NCBI GenBank assembly: GCA_958298945.1
Contig: OY282610.1
Span: 44,833,667-44,897,666, forward strand
From: Atherix ibis
Taxonomy: Eukaryota > Arthropoda > Insecta > Diptera > Athericidae
Direction: 5' to 3'
DNA: 64,000 nucleotides
The translations under genes and the position numbers were made by a program. Under the pieces are notes generated by a model. That model made no database searches. It had not been told where the DNA came from and worked only from the letters and a program-made list of their open reading frames with translations. This document shows positions 50,940 through 61,185 of this stretch, in pieces. Position 1 is the stretch's first letter. Every line of letters begins with the position of its first letter.

Positions 50940-51362
50940 GGAAAAATGCTCAAATATTCATACTTTAAAGTATTGTTCGTCGTTAGTCACAATTTTTTCC
51001 CATCTTTCTGGCAGCATACGGATTCCATATAGAAAATGCTGCTCGTCTTTTAAGGCAATCCACGAATCGACCCATTTTTGGTATGTTTGTAAGATCAGAA
51101 GTACTCTTCAGCCAGGCCACGCATCATCGATCGGAAGAGGGAGTAGTCGGAAGGGGCAATGTCTGGAAAATACGGCCGATAAGGCCAGGTAGGTTTTAAC
51201 CATCCTAGCAACATGTGGCCGAGCGTTGCCGTGTCTTTGCTCGTATTGTGGCCGTTTTTCCTTCAATGGTCGGCTCAAACGCATCAGGTGTGTTCGGTAG
51301 TGAGCTGCTGCGATAGTTTCACCCGCTTGCAACAGCTCATACACATAATATACCACGCCAAG
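50940..51362 (-). mobile_element. DD34D mariner fragment, minus strand
   Basis: Minus-strand text gives GVVYYVYELLQAGETIAAAH, then YRTHLMRLSRPLKEKRPQYE, HGNARPHVARMVKTYLA (second catalytic region with Asp changed to Gly) and, in other frames, SMMRGLAEEYF and ARKMGKN-like C-terminal pieces. It is the 3' half of a mariner of a type different from the Mos1-like copy. It is wedged between a DD41D end fragment and the 208-bp flank repeat. Confidence 0.78.
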
Positions 51363-51570
51363 GTTATTCATGCCACACTTTTCGTATTTTGATGCATAAA
51401 TTCGAAAAGGAATTCACACTTTTTTCGATAGGTACCAATTAATTTTACCGAAATTGAAAACCACACAGTTGGAAAAACCTTTCTCAAAATTTTATGTGAA
51501 ATAACTAGCCATACTATCAGCCTTATTGTAAGGTTACCAACAAAAAAAAACGCCCAATGAAATAAATAAA
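51363..51570. repeat. 208-bp flank repeat, copy 2
   Basis: Counterpart of 2823-3030. It starts directly after the mariner fragment and ends at the left edge of DD41D copy C. Confidence 0.75.
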
Positions 51571-52686
51571 AGGATTTTGTTTGGCCGCCATTTTGGTTTG
51601 GATGACATTTGTCTGTTGGCATTTGACAGTCGTAGAGTGGTCGATACAAATTTATTATGAAGCATCTATTGCCGCAGCAACGTGTTGAAATTAATATAAT
51701 ATTTTATTTAAATAATTGTGCAATTACGTAACTTTTTTGGTGTTAATCGTATTGCCGAGCAAGTCAACCATTCAGCATGTTATGAATAATTTTGAAAATA
51801 TGCACACACTAGAAGATAAAGCCAAGACTGGGCGACAATTAAGCCAACGTACACCTGAAGAGATTGATGCAGTGAGGCAGAGTGTTGCCTCTCATCGACT
51901 CCGTGCACAAGAATTGGGAATATCTCCAATCACGTTTGTTCAAAAATCTCAAAAAAACCGCATAAAATTAAGTTAACACAACAGCTGTAAGCAAATGACC
52001 ATGAATGGTGGCGAGACTGGAGTGCTCGAGTGTTACACCTATAAAAATTCATTATAACCGACGAAGCACATTTCGACTTGTCTGGCTTTGTTAATTGACA
52101 GAATAGCCGCTATTGGGGCACTGATAACCCTCAACTGATATACCAAAGACCACTACATCCTCGTAGAGTAACCGTATAGTGCGGGATTTTGGGCGGCGGC
52201 ATCATTGGGTCATATTTCTTTGCGGATGCTGGATGAAATGCTATAACAGTTACTCGAGACATGTTGGAAAATTTTCTTCTGTCAGAACTGGACCAATTAG
52301 GCGTACAGAACATGTGGTTCCAACAAGACGTAGCTACATCACACACAGCTCTTGCTACGATGCAAATTTTGAGAGAAATTTTCTCAGGCCGAATTAAGTC
52401 AAAAATTGGTGATATCGACTGGCCCCTACAATCCTCTGATTTGAACCCTCTCGACTTGAAGGAAAAAGTGTACCAACCACAATCTCGAAGCTTAACGATA
52501 ACATTCGAAAAGAAATTGCTGAAATAACACCAGCAGGCTGCAAAAATGTTATGGAAAAATTTGCTTTAAAAAAGGTCGCCTTTCAGGCTTTTGATCGATC
52601 AATAAAATATAAATTATAAAATTGCATTTCGTTTAAATGTTATTACCAAAAAAAAAACTTCGACCTGGAATAAAAAACGCAGTTTG
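51571..52686 (+). mobile_element. DD41D (rosa-like) relic, copy C
   Basis: The right terminus (CGACCTGGAAT...AACGCAGTTTG) is followed by TA at 52687-52688. The left terminus lost about 12 bp compared with copy A. The transposase is the most readable of this family: TIQHVMNNFENMHTLEDKAK and RQLSQRTPEEIDAVRQSVAS (near 51770-51900), ITDEAHFDLSGFV (first acid, near 52055), and NMWFQQDVATSHTALATMQI (second acid, near 52310). GDIDWPLQSSDLNPLD follows, with the third acid 41 residues after the second. The FFLWGYL segment after it is deleted. Stops occur near 51975, 52035 and 52095. Confidence 0.87.
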
Positions 52687-52739
52687 TATTTCTTGAACCT
52701 TTGTATTTATTGTATATAAAATTAACCACTTGTCGTGTA

Positions 52740-53100
52740 GGAGTCGAGTTTTTGAACATTGCGGCCTGTTATTCGGCCATTACTTGATGGATGTTTTTTT
52801 ATGAAATGCTATAAAATTTCACGATTGTCTGCGTTAACATGAACATTTTACGCAATGAATAAAACCTTCAAGTTCAAGCTAAAAATCAGTCGGTTATCAT
52901 ACGCCGAGCCATACATAGTGCCCACTTTTTTCCTTGTTCATACCAACCAAATTGTACACTTTTCCCGAATACAACGGCTTCTCTACAATCACTTGTAGGT
53001 TTTCAGTCCTCCATTGCTTATCGACATCGTATTCACCGAGAGATAAATGAGCCTCATCGCTCAATATCCTGAACCTGTCGTTCCACTACCCAATGCATAA
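52740..53100 (-). mobile_element. DD41D-type relic, minus strand fragment
   Basis: Minus-strand text near 53080-52900 reads RILSDEAHLSLGEYDVDKQW, then ENLQVIVEKPLYSGKVYNLV, matching the DEAHF-L-GYVNKQN and ENPQVIVEKPLYPEKVTVW region of DD41D transposases. Only this middle part is recognisable. Confidence 0.6.
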
Positions 53101-53449
53101 TAGAAATGGCAAACAAATACCAGCTCTTGCTAAATAGCTGTAAAATAACGGGGTTGTACTTTCCAAACCACACAACGGATAACCATGCTGAACAGGGAAG
53201 CAGACGACCGAAATTTTTAAACCGGTTTTGTTTTGGTTTTTTTTTTTACTAATGTCCCATTCTACCACACGAAACTTGGTTCGATTTATTTTCAAATACT
53301 ATAACTACAACTACTATCTTATTATTAAAATTAGCTTTTTATTTATTTAGGATAGGTCAGTTTTGGCATAAAATATGGTTTATTAGATGTGAAATGGCCG
53401 CAATTGGCAACATCCAAGATAATCTCACATCGCCATAACCTTAATTTTG

Positions 53450-54078
53450 ATTAAACAATACCTGAATAGGCCCTAACGTCAGATTTTCGTATCTCCCGTA
53501 CGCAATTTTTCTGGCTTAATTATTGCAAAAGTGGCGATAAATCGTACTGATTGCATGCATTTGTGTAGATTTTTTTATGTAGACACGGCACCCACTGACA
53601 TCTAATATTGATTTTTTGTACAATCTTTTGACATTAAATGGATTTCGTATTTTAGGTTTATTATTTTGTAAATATGAAGCGCCTCAACGTTTGTAGACTT
53701 TTGGAGAGTTTTACAAACACACCATTCTCCATGAAAGCGGAAGCATATCGAAGTCTTTGATTAAAGAATACCTGGGATAGGCCCTAACGTCAGATGTTCG
53801 TATATTATTGTAATACGCAATTTTCTGTCTAAATTATTGACTAAGCGCCGAGAAATCGTACTGCTTGTATGCATTTGTGTGGATTTTTTTATGTAGACAT
53901 GACACCTACTCACATCTAGTTTTCGTAATAAGAATTTATTGACATATAATTTTTGTAATATGACGTGTTTGTAAAACTCTCCAAAAGTCTACACACTTTT
54001 TTTTGTAGACTTTTGGAGAGTTTTACAAACACGCCATTCTCCATGAAAGTGGTAGCATACCGAAATGCTTGCATAGTT
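53450..54078. repeat. Tandem duplication of about 310 bp
   Basis: Unit 1 starts with ATTAAACAATACCTGAATAG near 53452 and unit 2 with ATTAAAGAATACCTGGGATA near 53760. Both run through GGCCCTAACGTCAGA, GCATTTGTGTNGATTTTTTT and TGTAGACTTTTGGAGAGTTT to CATTCTCCATGAAAG. Offsets are 308-312 bp. Function unknown; it borders the P-element-like relic. Confidence 0.85.
53964..54033. repeat. Perfect 30-bp inverted repeat with a 10-bp loop
   Basis: Arm 53964-53993 begins CGTGTTTGTAAAACTCTCCA. Its exact reverse complement is at 54004-54033. A third, direct copy of the right arm lies at 53692. It would form a strong hairpin in DNA or RNA. Confidence 0.95.
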
Positions 54079-54748
54079 TTGTTGTTTTTCAAGTTGTTAT
54101 TTATCGGAAGTGCAAGTGAAAGTGTAATTTTTATGGTTTTTTGAAGTATTTCAATTCTTAATTGAAAAACTAAATTCATATGTTAACATTACAGGTTTTC
54201 ACAAAATAAATGGTTGAGAGGAAAATTGGATTGCGAGAATTCCCCGTAATCACGATATTCTGTGCTCGCTTATCCATATGTCCGCGAGACTTTAAATGGT
54301 ACCAAACCCCATCCTAAGAACCGTTCACAAGTGGTGTCAAACAACTCCATGTCGTCCAGGACAAAAATCGAATGGAATGGATCCAATTCGTACGGGTACG
54401 TCGATTTTGGATATGGATCCGTATCCAATGTTAAGGCTACACAAATTTTAGTATTTACAAGCATCGGTTTGCATGGGTTACTTCCAGTATAGCTTCCATT
54501 AATGCTCATCAGATAGTTATTTTGGTACAACACTGCATTGAAAATGTACTCGATACAGGCGCAGACCTACTAGAATTAACTTTTGATGGGGCTGAAAGGA
54601 ATGACAGTTTTACTTTTACAATGGAAAGCAGAAATACAAAAATACGATCGCAGAAAACTCTCCAATTATGGATGCAGATAATAACCTTATTCACTGGAAA
54701 TATTTGGTAGCCTTACAAAAGCTACAGGACTTAGGAGGTTTGCATTTA

Positions 54749-55972
54749 CCAGGTGTATAAGCTTCAATCCGCTGATTGGTTATAGATGGCGTGAGTGAGC
54801 GTATTAAGATATTATGGGCACGCCATACCTTTTTTAATGAGTTTGACATCTGTCAACATTAATCAGTGCACATTGTCAGCAATTTCGTAGAACAACATAC
54901 ATTTTTGCGTTGGTAATCATGTCTAGTTTTTTGCCAGAAAAAGAGCATATGCAGGAAGCTCTGCTTTTCTGCTTCAATTTGAAGAAATCGGCTGCCGAAT
55001 TGCATTGAATGCATATGGAGGCCTATGGTGACAGTGATTTATCGGAAACAACGTGCCGAGATTGGTTTCGTCAGTTCAAAGACGGTAATTTTGACTTGTG
55101 GGACAGGAAGCGTGAAAATCGGCTTAGGAAGGTTGAGGACCATCAATTGCAGGCTCTTTTGGACGAAGACGATACCCAATCGTAAAAATGCTCGCAGGGC
55201 AATTGGATGTTACTCAACCAACCATTTCCATGCGTCTGCGTGCCATGGGGAAGATTGAAAAGATTGGAAAATGGGTGCCGCATGAATTGGACGACAGGCA
55301 GATGGAGCGACGCAAAAACACATGCGAAATCTTGCTCGCCAGACAAAAAAGAAAGTCGTTCCTACATCGGATTGTGACAGGCGATGAAAAGTGGATATAT
55401 TTCGAGAATCCTAAACGCAAGAAATCGTGAGTTGATCCCGGCCAACCATCAGCATCTTCCCCAAGACCAAATTGCTTCGGACGGAAGACAATGCTGTGCG
55501 TTTGGTGGGATCAGCAGGGTATCGTCTATTATGAGATGTTGAAACCTGGTGAAACTGTTACTGCCCACCGCTACCACCAACAACTGATCAAATTGCACCA
55601 TGCTCTGCGTGAAAAAAGGACGGATTATCAACAAAGACATGACAAGCTGATTTTCCTCCACGACAACGCATCATCGCACACGTCAAAAATGGTCCGAAAC
55701 TACTTGGAGACACTTATATGGGTGGTGCTACCCCACCCTGCTTATTTACCAGACCTGGTCCCTTCAGACTACCACCTGTTTTCGTCGATGGGCCACGCGC
55801 TCGCTGAGCAGCACTTCGATTCTTACGAAGACGTCCGAAAATGGCTAATGGGGAGTTTGCCTCGAAAGAGAAGGAATTTTTTTAGCGTGGTATCCACAAA
55901 TTGCCCGAGAATAAATTTATTTTTTTGCTTTCTATGAAAAACAAACCAGCGGATTTAAGCTTATATACCTAG
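54749..55972 (+). mobile_element. Mos1-like (mauritiana subfamily) mariner, near full length
   Basis: TA at 54747-54748 and 55973-55974 flank 1224 bp. The ends are CCAGGTGTATAAGCTT on the left and CTAGGTATATAAGCTT on the right (read inward), with matching sequence on to AATCCGCTG. The length is close to the 1.29 kb of Mos1, and the ends resemble its CCAGGTGTACAAG termini. It is inserted in the coding part of the P-element-like relic. Confidence 0.94.
54919..55937 (+). pseudogene. mauritiana-type mariner transposase pseudogene
   Basis: It starts MSSFLPEKEHMQEALLFCFN at 54919. The N-terminal helix-turn-helix domains are clear (CRDWFRQFKDGNFDLWDRKR, then QPTISMRLRAMGKIEKIG). They are followed by the WVPHEL linker, IVTGDEKWIYFENPKRKKS (first Asp near 55380), FLHDNASSHTS (second Asp) and YLPDLVPSDYHLFSSMGHAL (third Asp, 34 residues later). 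All three catalytic acids remain. Defects: a stop after AAELH near 55005, a 1-bp deletion plus stop near 55185, a stop at 55428, and a frameshift near 55850 that replaces the KEKEFF-RGIHKLPE end. The product would have cut and pasted DNA at TA sites. Confidence 0.93.
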
Positions 55973-56520
55973 TAGATAAAAAAAATTAGGAAAGCTTTAG
56001 TAAGTCGGTGGCAGATGCTATTGATTTTTCTAGGGAATAATTTCAATTGAACGAATTCAAAGGCAATGAGGGTCAATTTGAATGACATTTTCGATATATT
56101 AAATAGTAGGAACTGTTCTGCTTTTGGGTACAAAGGAGTTCTTTCTTTGCGTAATAATAGTAAAATATAAGAATTGCATGTGGTCCCGCTTATCATTTAA
56201 GGTTTTATTAGCTTAATTGTAGATTTTAAAAATTTGCAGCTAATATATGCTAAGAGTCCTAAAATGGCAATTTCTTAAAATACGTTTCCTTACATAAGTT
56301 CAGTCAAGACCATTTAGAATTGTTCTACACCACCATTCGGGAACTGGTAACCCTTTTCGAACATTTTATATTATTTAGTAAATTTTGTAAAAGCAATTAA
56401 TTCTAACTCGAACAGATTGAAAATGTTAGAAAATACTTCGAATATTGCTGATAAAGAACGTGGATGCGAATTATTAAACGAGCATATTTTAAGTGACCTT
56501 CAATCGCATAACTAAAGTTT

Positions 56521-57558
56521 AAAATTGGCCCCCACTGATTTACGGCGTTTCTGTTATTTTGCATGCGGGTCCATGTATTACCAAAAAAAATTGGACAGAA
56601 TTTTTGTGTAGAGGCCTATCCAGTTCTTATATACTCAAATACGCCACAAACTTTTTCGACTAACCAATAAAAGTTAATTTTTTTATTTTCAGGCCACTCA
56701 TTAATACAAGTTAGATTAAAAGATGGTCATTTAATAACCTCACGTGAATCTACAATATATTGTTACATATTCACATCCCACTAGCAGTATGCAATTGAGG
56801 GTCATTAACTAACTGGTCATGTGAGTCAAAGTTGTTCAAGTCGTTGACTTATAATCCTAATATAAGCAAATCAGGCCCATTGATCTCGAGTTACAAAAAT
56901 TGCCATCTTGATTTATATAAATTTTATGTCCAGCAAGCAGATCTACGAGCTTGGATAGTTTGAAGAACCAAGTATGAGCTGAGAAAGTCTGAGGAGTAAA
57001 TAGTCGGTTGTTAGCGACCAAAAACACCTTACTTTCCGTTTTACTTTAATTTGCTTATGACGCTATCCTTTCTGATATTGTTAAAAAACGCATAACTCAA
57101 CGTAAAAATACCGTAAAGGTCGGGGACGAAAGCCTATTTGTCGTGCTTATCAAATAGTCTCCATCAGGTTGCGGTCCGTTCCTCATTTATTCGTATTCTA
57201 GCATGAATACGAATTTAATGGCAATATTTTTTTGGAATTTCATTTTGATAGAATTGACCATTTTTGGCAGGTAATGTGTAAATTTTCGTAATTCACATCG
57301 TGGTCGTGAGATGTCGTTGCATGTTTTCATGCTATTAGAAAATATATTGTTTTACCAACAAAATTTAAACAGGTATTTTTTGTGCAGACGTCCATATCCA
57401 GCAGTTCTTCTATAATCTGAGATCGAAGCGCATAACATACCATAGAGTGACGTAGCAAAAACGCATAATATTGCACACTGCAAGTCATCGATCTAATTCG
57501 CTTTTTTAACCTAACTTTTATGAATGATATCCGTTTTCATAAACTCACTAGTAAACTA
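56521..57558. other. Unidentified non-coding stretch
   Basis: Composition is more even than the introns. It may include the 3' part of the P-like element. No motif recognised. Confidence 0.4.
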
Positions 57559-58579
57559 TTGGGTTGGCAACTAAGTGATTGTGGATTTTGTCAATAGCTC
57601 ATTCTTTTGTTATGTCAACGTGTTCAAAGCACCTAACCTATATTGTTTTCTTGGTGTTTGGACTTCCACCTATAATTTAGTAAAAAAAATTGTATCGTTT
57701 TCATCCAAATTTAAAAATGAAAGGACAAGACGTGCGTTTTAGACATATTTTATTGTATTATTTCCGAAAAGGCAAGAACGCATCGCAGGTACACAAGAAG
57801 TTATGTGCCGTATATGGGAATGAAACCTTGAAAGAAAGGTAGTGTCAAAATTGGTTTGCTAAATTTCGTTCTGGTGATTTTTCACTAAAAAATGCGCAAT
57901 TATCCAGTTGAAGTTGATGAGACCCATATCAAGGCCATTATCGATTGAGATCATCATAGCACAACACGTGAGATTACAGAGAAGCTCAATGTAGCTTGGC
58001 TATGTTAAGAAACTCGATTTATCGATTCCTCATCAGCTTACGGAAATTCATTTGACTCAACGCATTAGCATCTGCGATTCGCTTCTGAAACTCAACGAAA
58101 TGGATCCATTTCTGAAACGACTGATAACTGGCGACGAAAAGTGGATAGTTTACAACAACGTTAATCGGAAACGATCGTGGGTGAATGCAGTTCAAGAAAA
58201 GCGGCCAGAATTGACAAATCGTAAGGGTGTTGTTTTCCAGCATGACAATGCAAAGCCGCCAAAAATTATTGGAATTAGGCTGGAATGACCAAAGAGTGAT
58301 ATCTTTGGTCACTCGCCAAAAAATTATTGGAATTAGGCTGGAATGTGTTGTCACATCCACCATACCATATAGCCATGACCTAGCGCCTTCAGATTACCAT
58401 TTATTTCGTTTCACGCAGAACTCCTTAATGACGCTGATTATGTAAAATCACATTTAATTCAGTTTTTTGCTAGCAAAAGTAATAGTTTTACGAACACGGA
58501 ATTGTGACACTGCCTGAAAGATGGCAAATAGTCATCGACAAAAACGGACAAAAATGGGTTGGCAACTAAGTGATTGCGG
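57559..58579 (+). mobile_element. DD34D mariner relic with a direct copy of the 5' terminus at its 3' end
   Basis: After TA at 57557-57558 the element begins TTGGGTTGGCAACTAAGTGA. Pieces of transposase follow: QNWFAKFRSGDFSLK (near 57850), PHQLTE, RISICDSLLKLNEMDPFLKR, LITGDEKWIVYNNVNRKRSW (first Asp near 58135), NRKGVVFQHDNAK (second Asp near 58245), YSHDLAPSDYHLFRF (third Asp near 58390) and TLPERWQIVIDKNGQ (near 58510). Right after this C-terminus comes GGGTTGGCAACTAAGTGATT at 58556. It has the same orientation as the left end instead of being inverted. A 30-bp internal duplication (58258 and 58312) surrounds a short palindrome. No open frame; subfamily mellifera/cecropia-like. Confidence 0.85.
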
Positions 58580-58829
58580 ATTGAAATAAGAAGAAAAATT
58601 CAAAATGTTTACTTAAAAATATAACTTTGATATTGAAATAGAAAACGTTCCTCGAGAAAATGCAAAAAGCCAGCAACGATCGATAATGAAATTTTGTCTG
58701 GTTAGATATTTAGAGCTTCTGAAGTTACATTTAATTGTTAACATTAATTAATACAATATTCTATTAATAGAAAGATTATAAGAAAAACCGAGAAACTAGC
58801 AAACTTGAAGAAAGAATGGAGAACGTTCC

Positions 58830-58968
58830 TTCATTGCTGCTAGTTTTCATGCTAGTTTTTATGCTTGATTTGCTGCTAGTTTTCGTGCTGGATTTGCTGC
58901 TAATTTTCGTGCTAGTTTTCATGCTATATTTGCTGCTAGTTTTCGTGCTAGATTTGCTGCTATATATT
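58830..58968. repeat. Minisatellite of a GCTGCTAGTTTTCGTGCTAG-type unit
   Basis: Alternating words GCTAGTTTTCATGCTAG and GATTTGCTGCTA repeat with a period near 15-27 bp. They create a Leu/Val/Phe-rich 60-codon frame that is not considered a gene. Confidence 0.9.
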
Positions 58969-59032
58969 TTCGATAATTTTTACGAGCTTGTTATATAACA
59001 CGTGGAATGTTGTCTTCCAAGACTGCAAGAGG

Positions 59033-60010
59033 AACTGGTTTATCGGAATAGACGAGTGACTTTACGTAGCCCTATAAAAAATAGGGCTGACTGCCAGACG
59101 AACTGGTTTATCCCCATAGACGAGTGAGTTGACTGCCAGGATCGCACGATCCTGGCAGTCAACTCACCTGTCCGAAACGTAAGATAGATAAACTGCTCAC
59201 CGAACTCATCTCTCAATATGTCCATTGTTTCACGTGCTGTTTGGCTTGTAGCACCGTCTTGTCGAAACCACATATCGACCAGATGCGGTTCTTCCATTTT
59301 GGGAAATAAACAGTTCCAAATCATCGAGCGATAGCGAGCGCCATTGACGATAACGTTGCAGCCTGCGTCATCTTTAAAAAAAACGGACCAAACAGTGAAT
59401 TGTTCTGGGCACAATGGGGCAGTCTTGTTTCGCCAGTGGTTGTTCATCAGACCAAATGCGTCAATTTTGCTTGTTCACATACTCAATCAACCACAAATTA
59501 GCTTCGTCTCTGAATGCAATTTATTAGTAAAAGAACGGATTTTCTTCAATTTGTTCTAAGGCCAACTCAACGAAAATTCGATGCTTTGACAGGTCGTTCG
59601 GCTGCAGTTCTTACACGACCTATATTTTATACGTTTTCAGACCAAAATTCTTGCATAAAATCGTCCACATAATCGAGTAACACAATCCCAATTGCTGTGA
59701 ACGGCAACGGATGGACAAATCGCGTTCTTCATCAATAGTGGACGCACTCTATGCACACAGGTTGAAGGTTTGATGTCCAATATCGTCAAATTGATGCGAA
59801 ATTCTTCAATTGCTTGCTCAGTACGCCCAATTATGACGACAATTAAATGATCGAAGTGTGCGAAACACCCTTTTCACAGAGCACGAATTTTGATAATAAA
59901 ATTCAATAATTTCTAAGCATTGTTCGAGTGTAAGTCTTTCGATGATGAAATGGCAATGCTAACTGATCACTTTTGACTTTGACACATGTCACGTGTCACG
60001 AGTGATCTGT
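59033..60010 (-). mobile_element. DD41D-type relic, minus strand, with rearranged 3' part
   Basis: Minus-strand text gives NDLSKHRIFVELALEQIEEN (near 59590), AFRDEANLWLIEYVNKQN (first acid, near 59510), VNGARYRSMIWNCLFPKMEE (near 59330) and MWFRQDGATSQTARETMDIL (second acid, near 59250). The text breaks off in the WPPRSCDL region at about 59145. There the DNA turns into a perfect 21-bp inverted duplication, so the third acid is lost. The left part (59033-59132) is made of a 68-bp direct repeat and small hairpins. Other stops occur. Confidence 0.78.
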
Positions 60011-60359
60011 CACCAAATAAAAAACATTAAAAACCAAACAAGAATTGTTGATAGTCCGAAAAGATCCGATATAATATGGCATTAAAAAAATTCAGTGTAT
60101 TGACACACGGAGTCACCGGAAAACTGTGTAGTAATATATACTAATTCGAAAAATGAGCCAACATTGCAAAATTAAGATTATCGTGTGGATTGCCAAGCCA
60201 CTCGACCATCTTAAATAATCTCTGGACTTGACTTGTAAAAAAAAAATTATATAATTTAAAAAAGAACAAACAAAAATAATCCAAACCAAACAAAAAAAGG
60301 AAAAAAAGTATTTGAATTAAAAAAAATTCCGGCCAACAACATCCCTTAGCCATGCGTAG

Positions 60360-60710
60360 AAATACAGGCTGGACTAACAGTGAAGGCTTTTTATCTACTC
60401 AACATCCTTACCGGAATTCTGGGCACGAAAACTGATCAGAATTCGACTAGGCCATACTGCTCTCACCCATAACTTTCTTATTGGAAGAAAGAAAGTTATG
60501 GGAAAGCACACAGTCCTGTGGCGATCTGCTAACTATTGAGCCCACATTTTTTGAGCGAATGTTAGCGAAACTAAGTATTTCTTTCCTACATTTAACAAGC
60601 TCATTTCCAAGTCCCACTTTTTAACCTGACCGCCAAATCGCCTCAAGGTTGTGTGCTGCTATGAAAATATCTCCTGTTGGCACATGTCTAAGGAATAGTC
60701 TTGCATGCAA
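60360..60710 (+). pseudogene. Non-LTR retrotransposon ORF2 C-terminal fragment
   Basis: In one frame near 60425 the text reads KLIRIRLGHTALTHNFLIGR, and near 60508 it reads SCGDLLTIEPTFFE. These match the region after the RT/RNase H of I- and R1-type elements, where 'RLRIGHTxLTH' is followed by 'CxxLLTVEHIFLEC'. Short and frameshifted. Not the same clade as the Jockey element at the left edge. Confidence 0.5.
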
Positions 60711-60906
60711 ACAAACTCAAGTCAATATTTCCGATCTTAAGATCATCGATCGTATAATATAATTTAATTGTAAAAAATAAAAATTCCCACAATTTAATAG
60801 CATCTTTAATATTATTCACTATGTTCGATTGTTGGCAAAATAAATCAGCAAAAATATCAACAAAAGATAGTGAATTTTTTGTTCATATAAATTTTATTTT
60901 TAAATT

Positions 60907-61185
60907 TTAACCCTTTTTTGTTTGATTGTCTTTTTTTAAACATACCCAACAGTTTTTGATCATAGCAAAACATTCTTTCAATGAGGCCTCTTTAGCACAA
61001 CGTATAATATCCATCTTCGAATAATTTTGTGCTACCTCATCACTCACATAATGAACAACAATGTACCAAGTATGACCATTGAAAGACCGCGTTTCTTCTG
61101 TAGATTCGTAATAGAATTGGATGTTGCTGGTCATTTGAAAACATGTTTCCAATCGTACCATCTCGGTTTTCATTTCATATTTCAT
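60907..61185 (-). CDS. Hypothetical 92-aa protein, intronless
   Basis: The chosen start is the ATG at 61185-61183 (AAACAATG context), since sequence before it in the same frame is A/T-driven Lys/Tyr/Phe text. The product starts MKYEMKTEMVRLETCFQMTS and includes FYYESTEETRSFNGHTWYIV and SKMDIIRCAKEASLKECFAM, with six cysteines. It ends with a Lys-rich tail and TAA at 60907. AATAAA follows about 12 bases after the stop. Codon use and composition are far less AT-biased than the surroundings, which supports real coding. No signal peptide or known domain was recognised. It lies between a retrotransposon fragment and the satellite array, and may be a gene, a first exon or a processed copy. Confidence 0.45.
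   Translation of the reverse strand: MKYEMKTEMVRLETCFQMTSNIQFYYESTEETRSFNGHTWYIVVHYVSDEVAQNYSKMDIIRCAKEASLKECFAMIKNCWVCLKKDNQTKKG

Larger units (their letters stand above)
54205..56520 (+). mobile_element. P-element-like (THAP9/P transposase) relic interrupted by a mariner
   Basis: Before the mariner, broken frames give AYPYVRETLNGTKPHPK (near 54265), GYVDFGYGSVSNVKATQILV (near 54400), VLDTGADLLELTFDGAERN (near 54545-54600) and HWKYLVALQKLQDLGGLHL ending at 54747. After the mariner, SVADAIDF (near 56005), DIFDILNSRNCSAFGYKGVL (near 56085) and KFSQDHLELFYTTIRE (near 56297) follow. These occur in this order in P-element and THAP9 transposases: the RNase H-like core, the GLHLANKL region, SVADA, then FSQDHLEL. 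The mariner lies between the GLHL and SVADA parts. The N-terminal THAP domain and element ends were not found. No intact frame. Confidence 0.72.

Noticed and set aside
58816..58998. Leu/Val/Phe-rich 60-codon ORF resembling a membrane segment
   Set aside because: Product of the GCTAGTTTTCGTGCT minisatellite.
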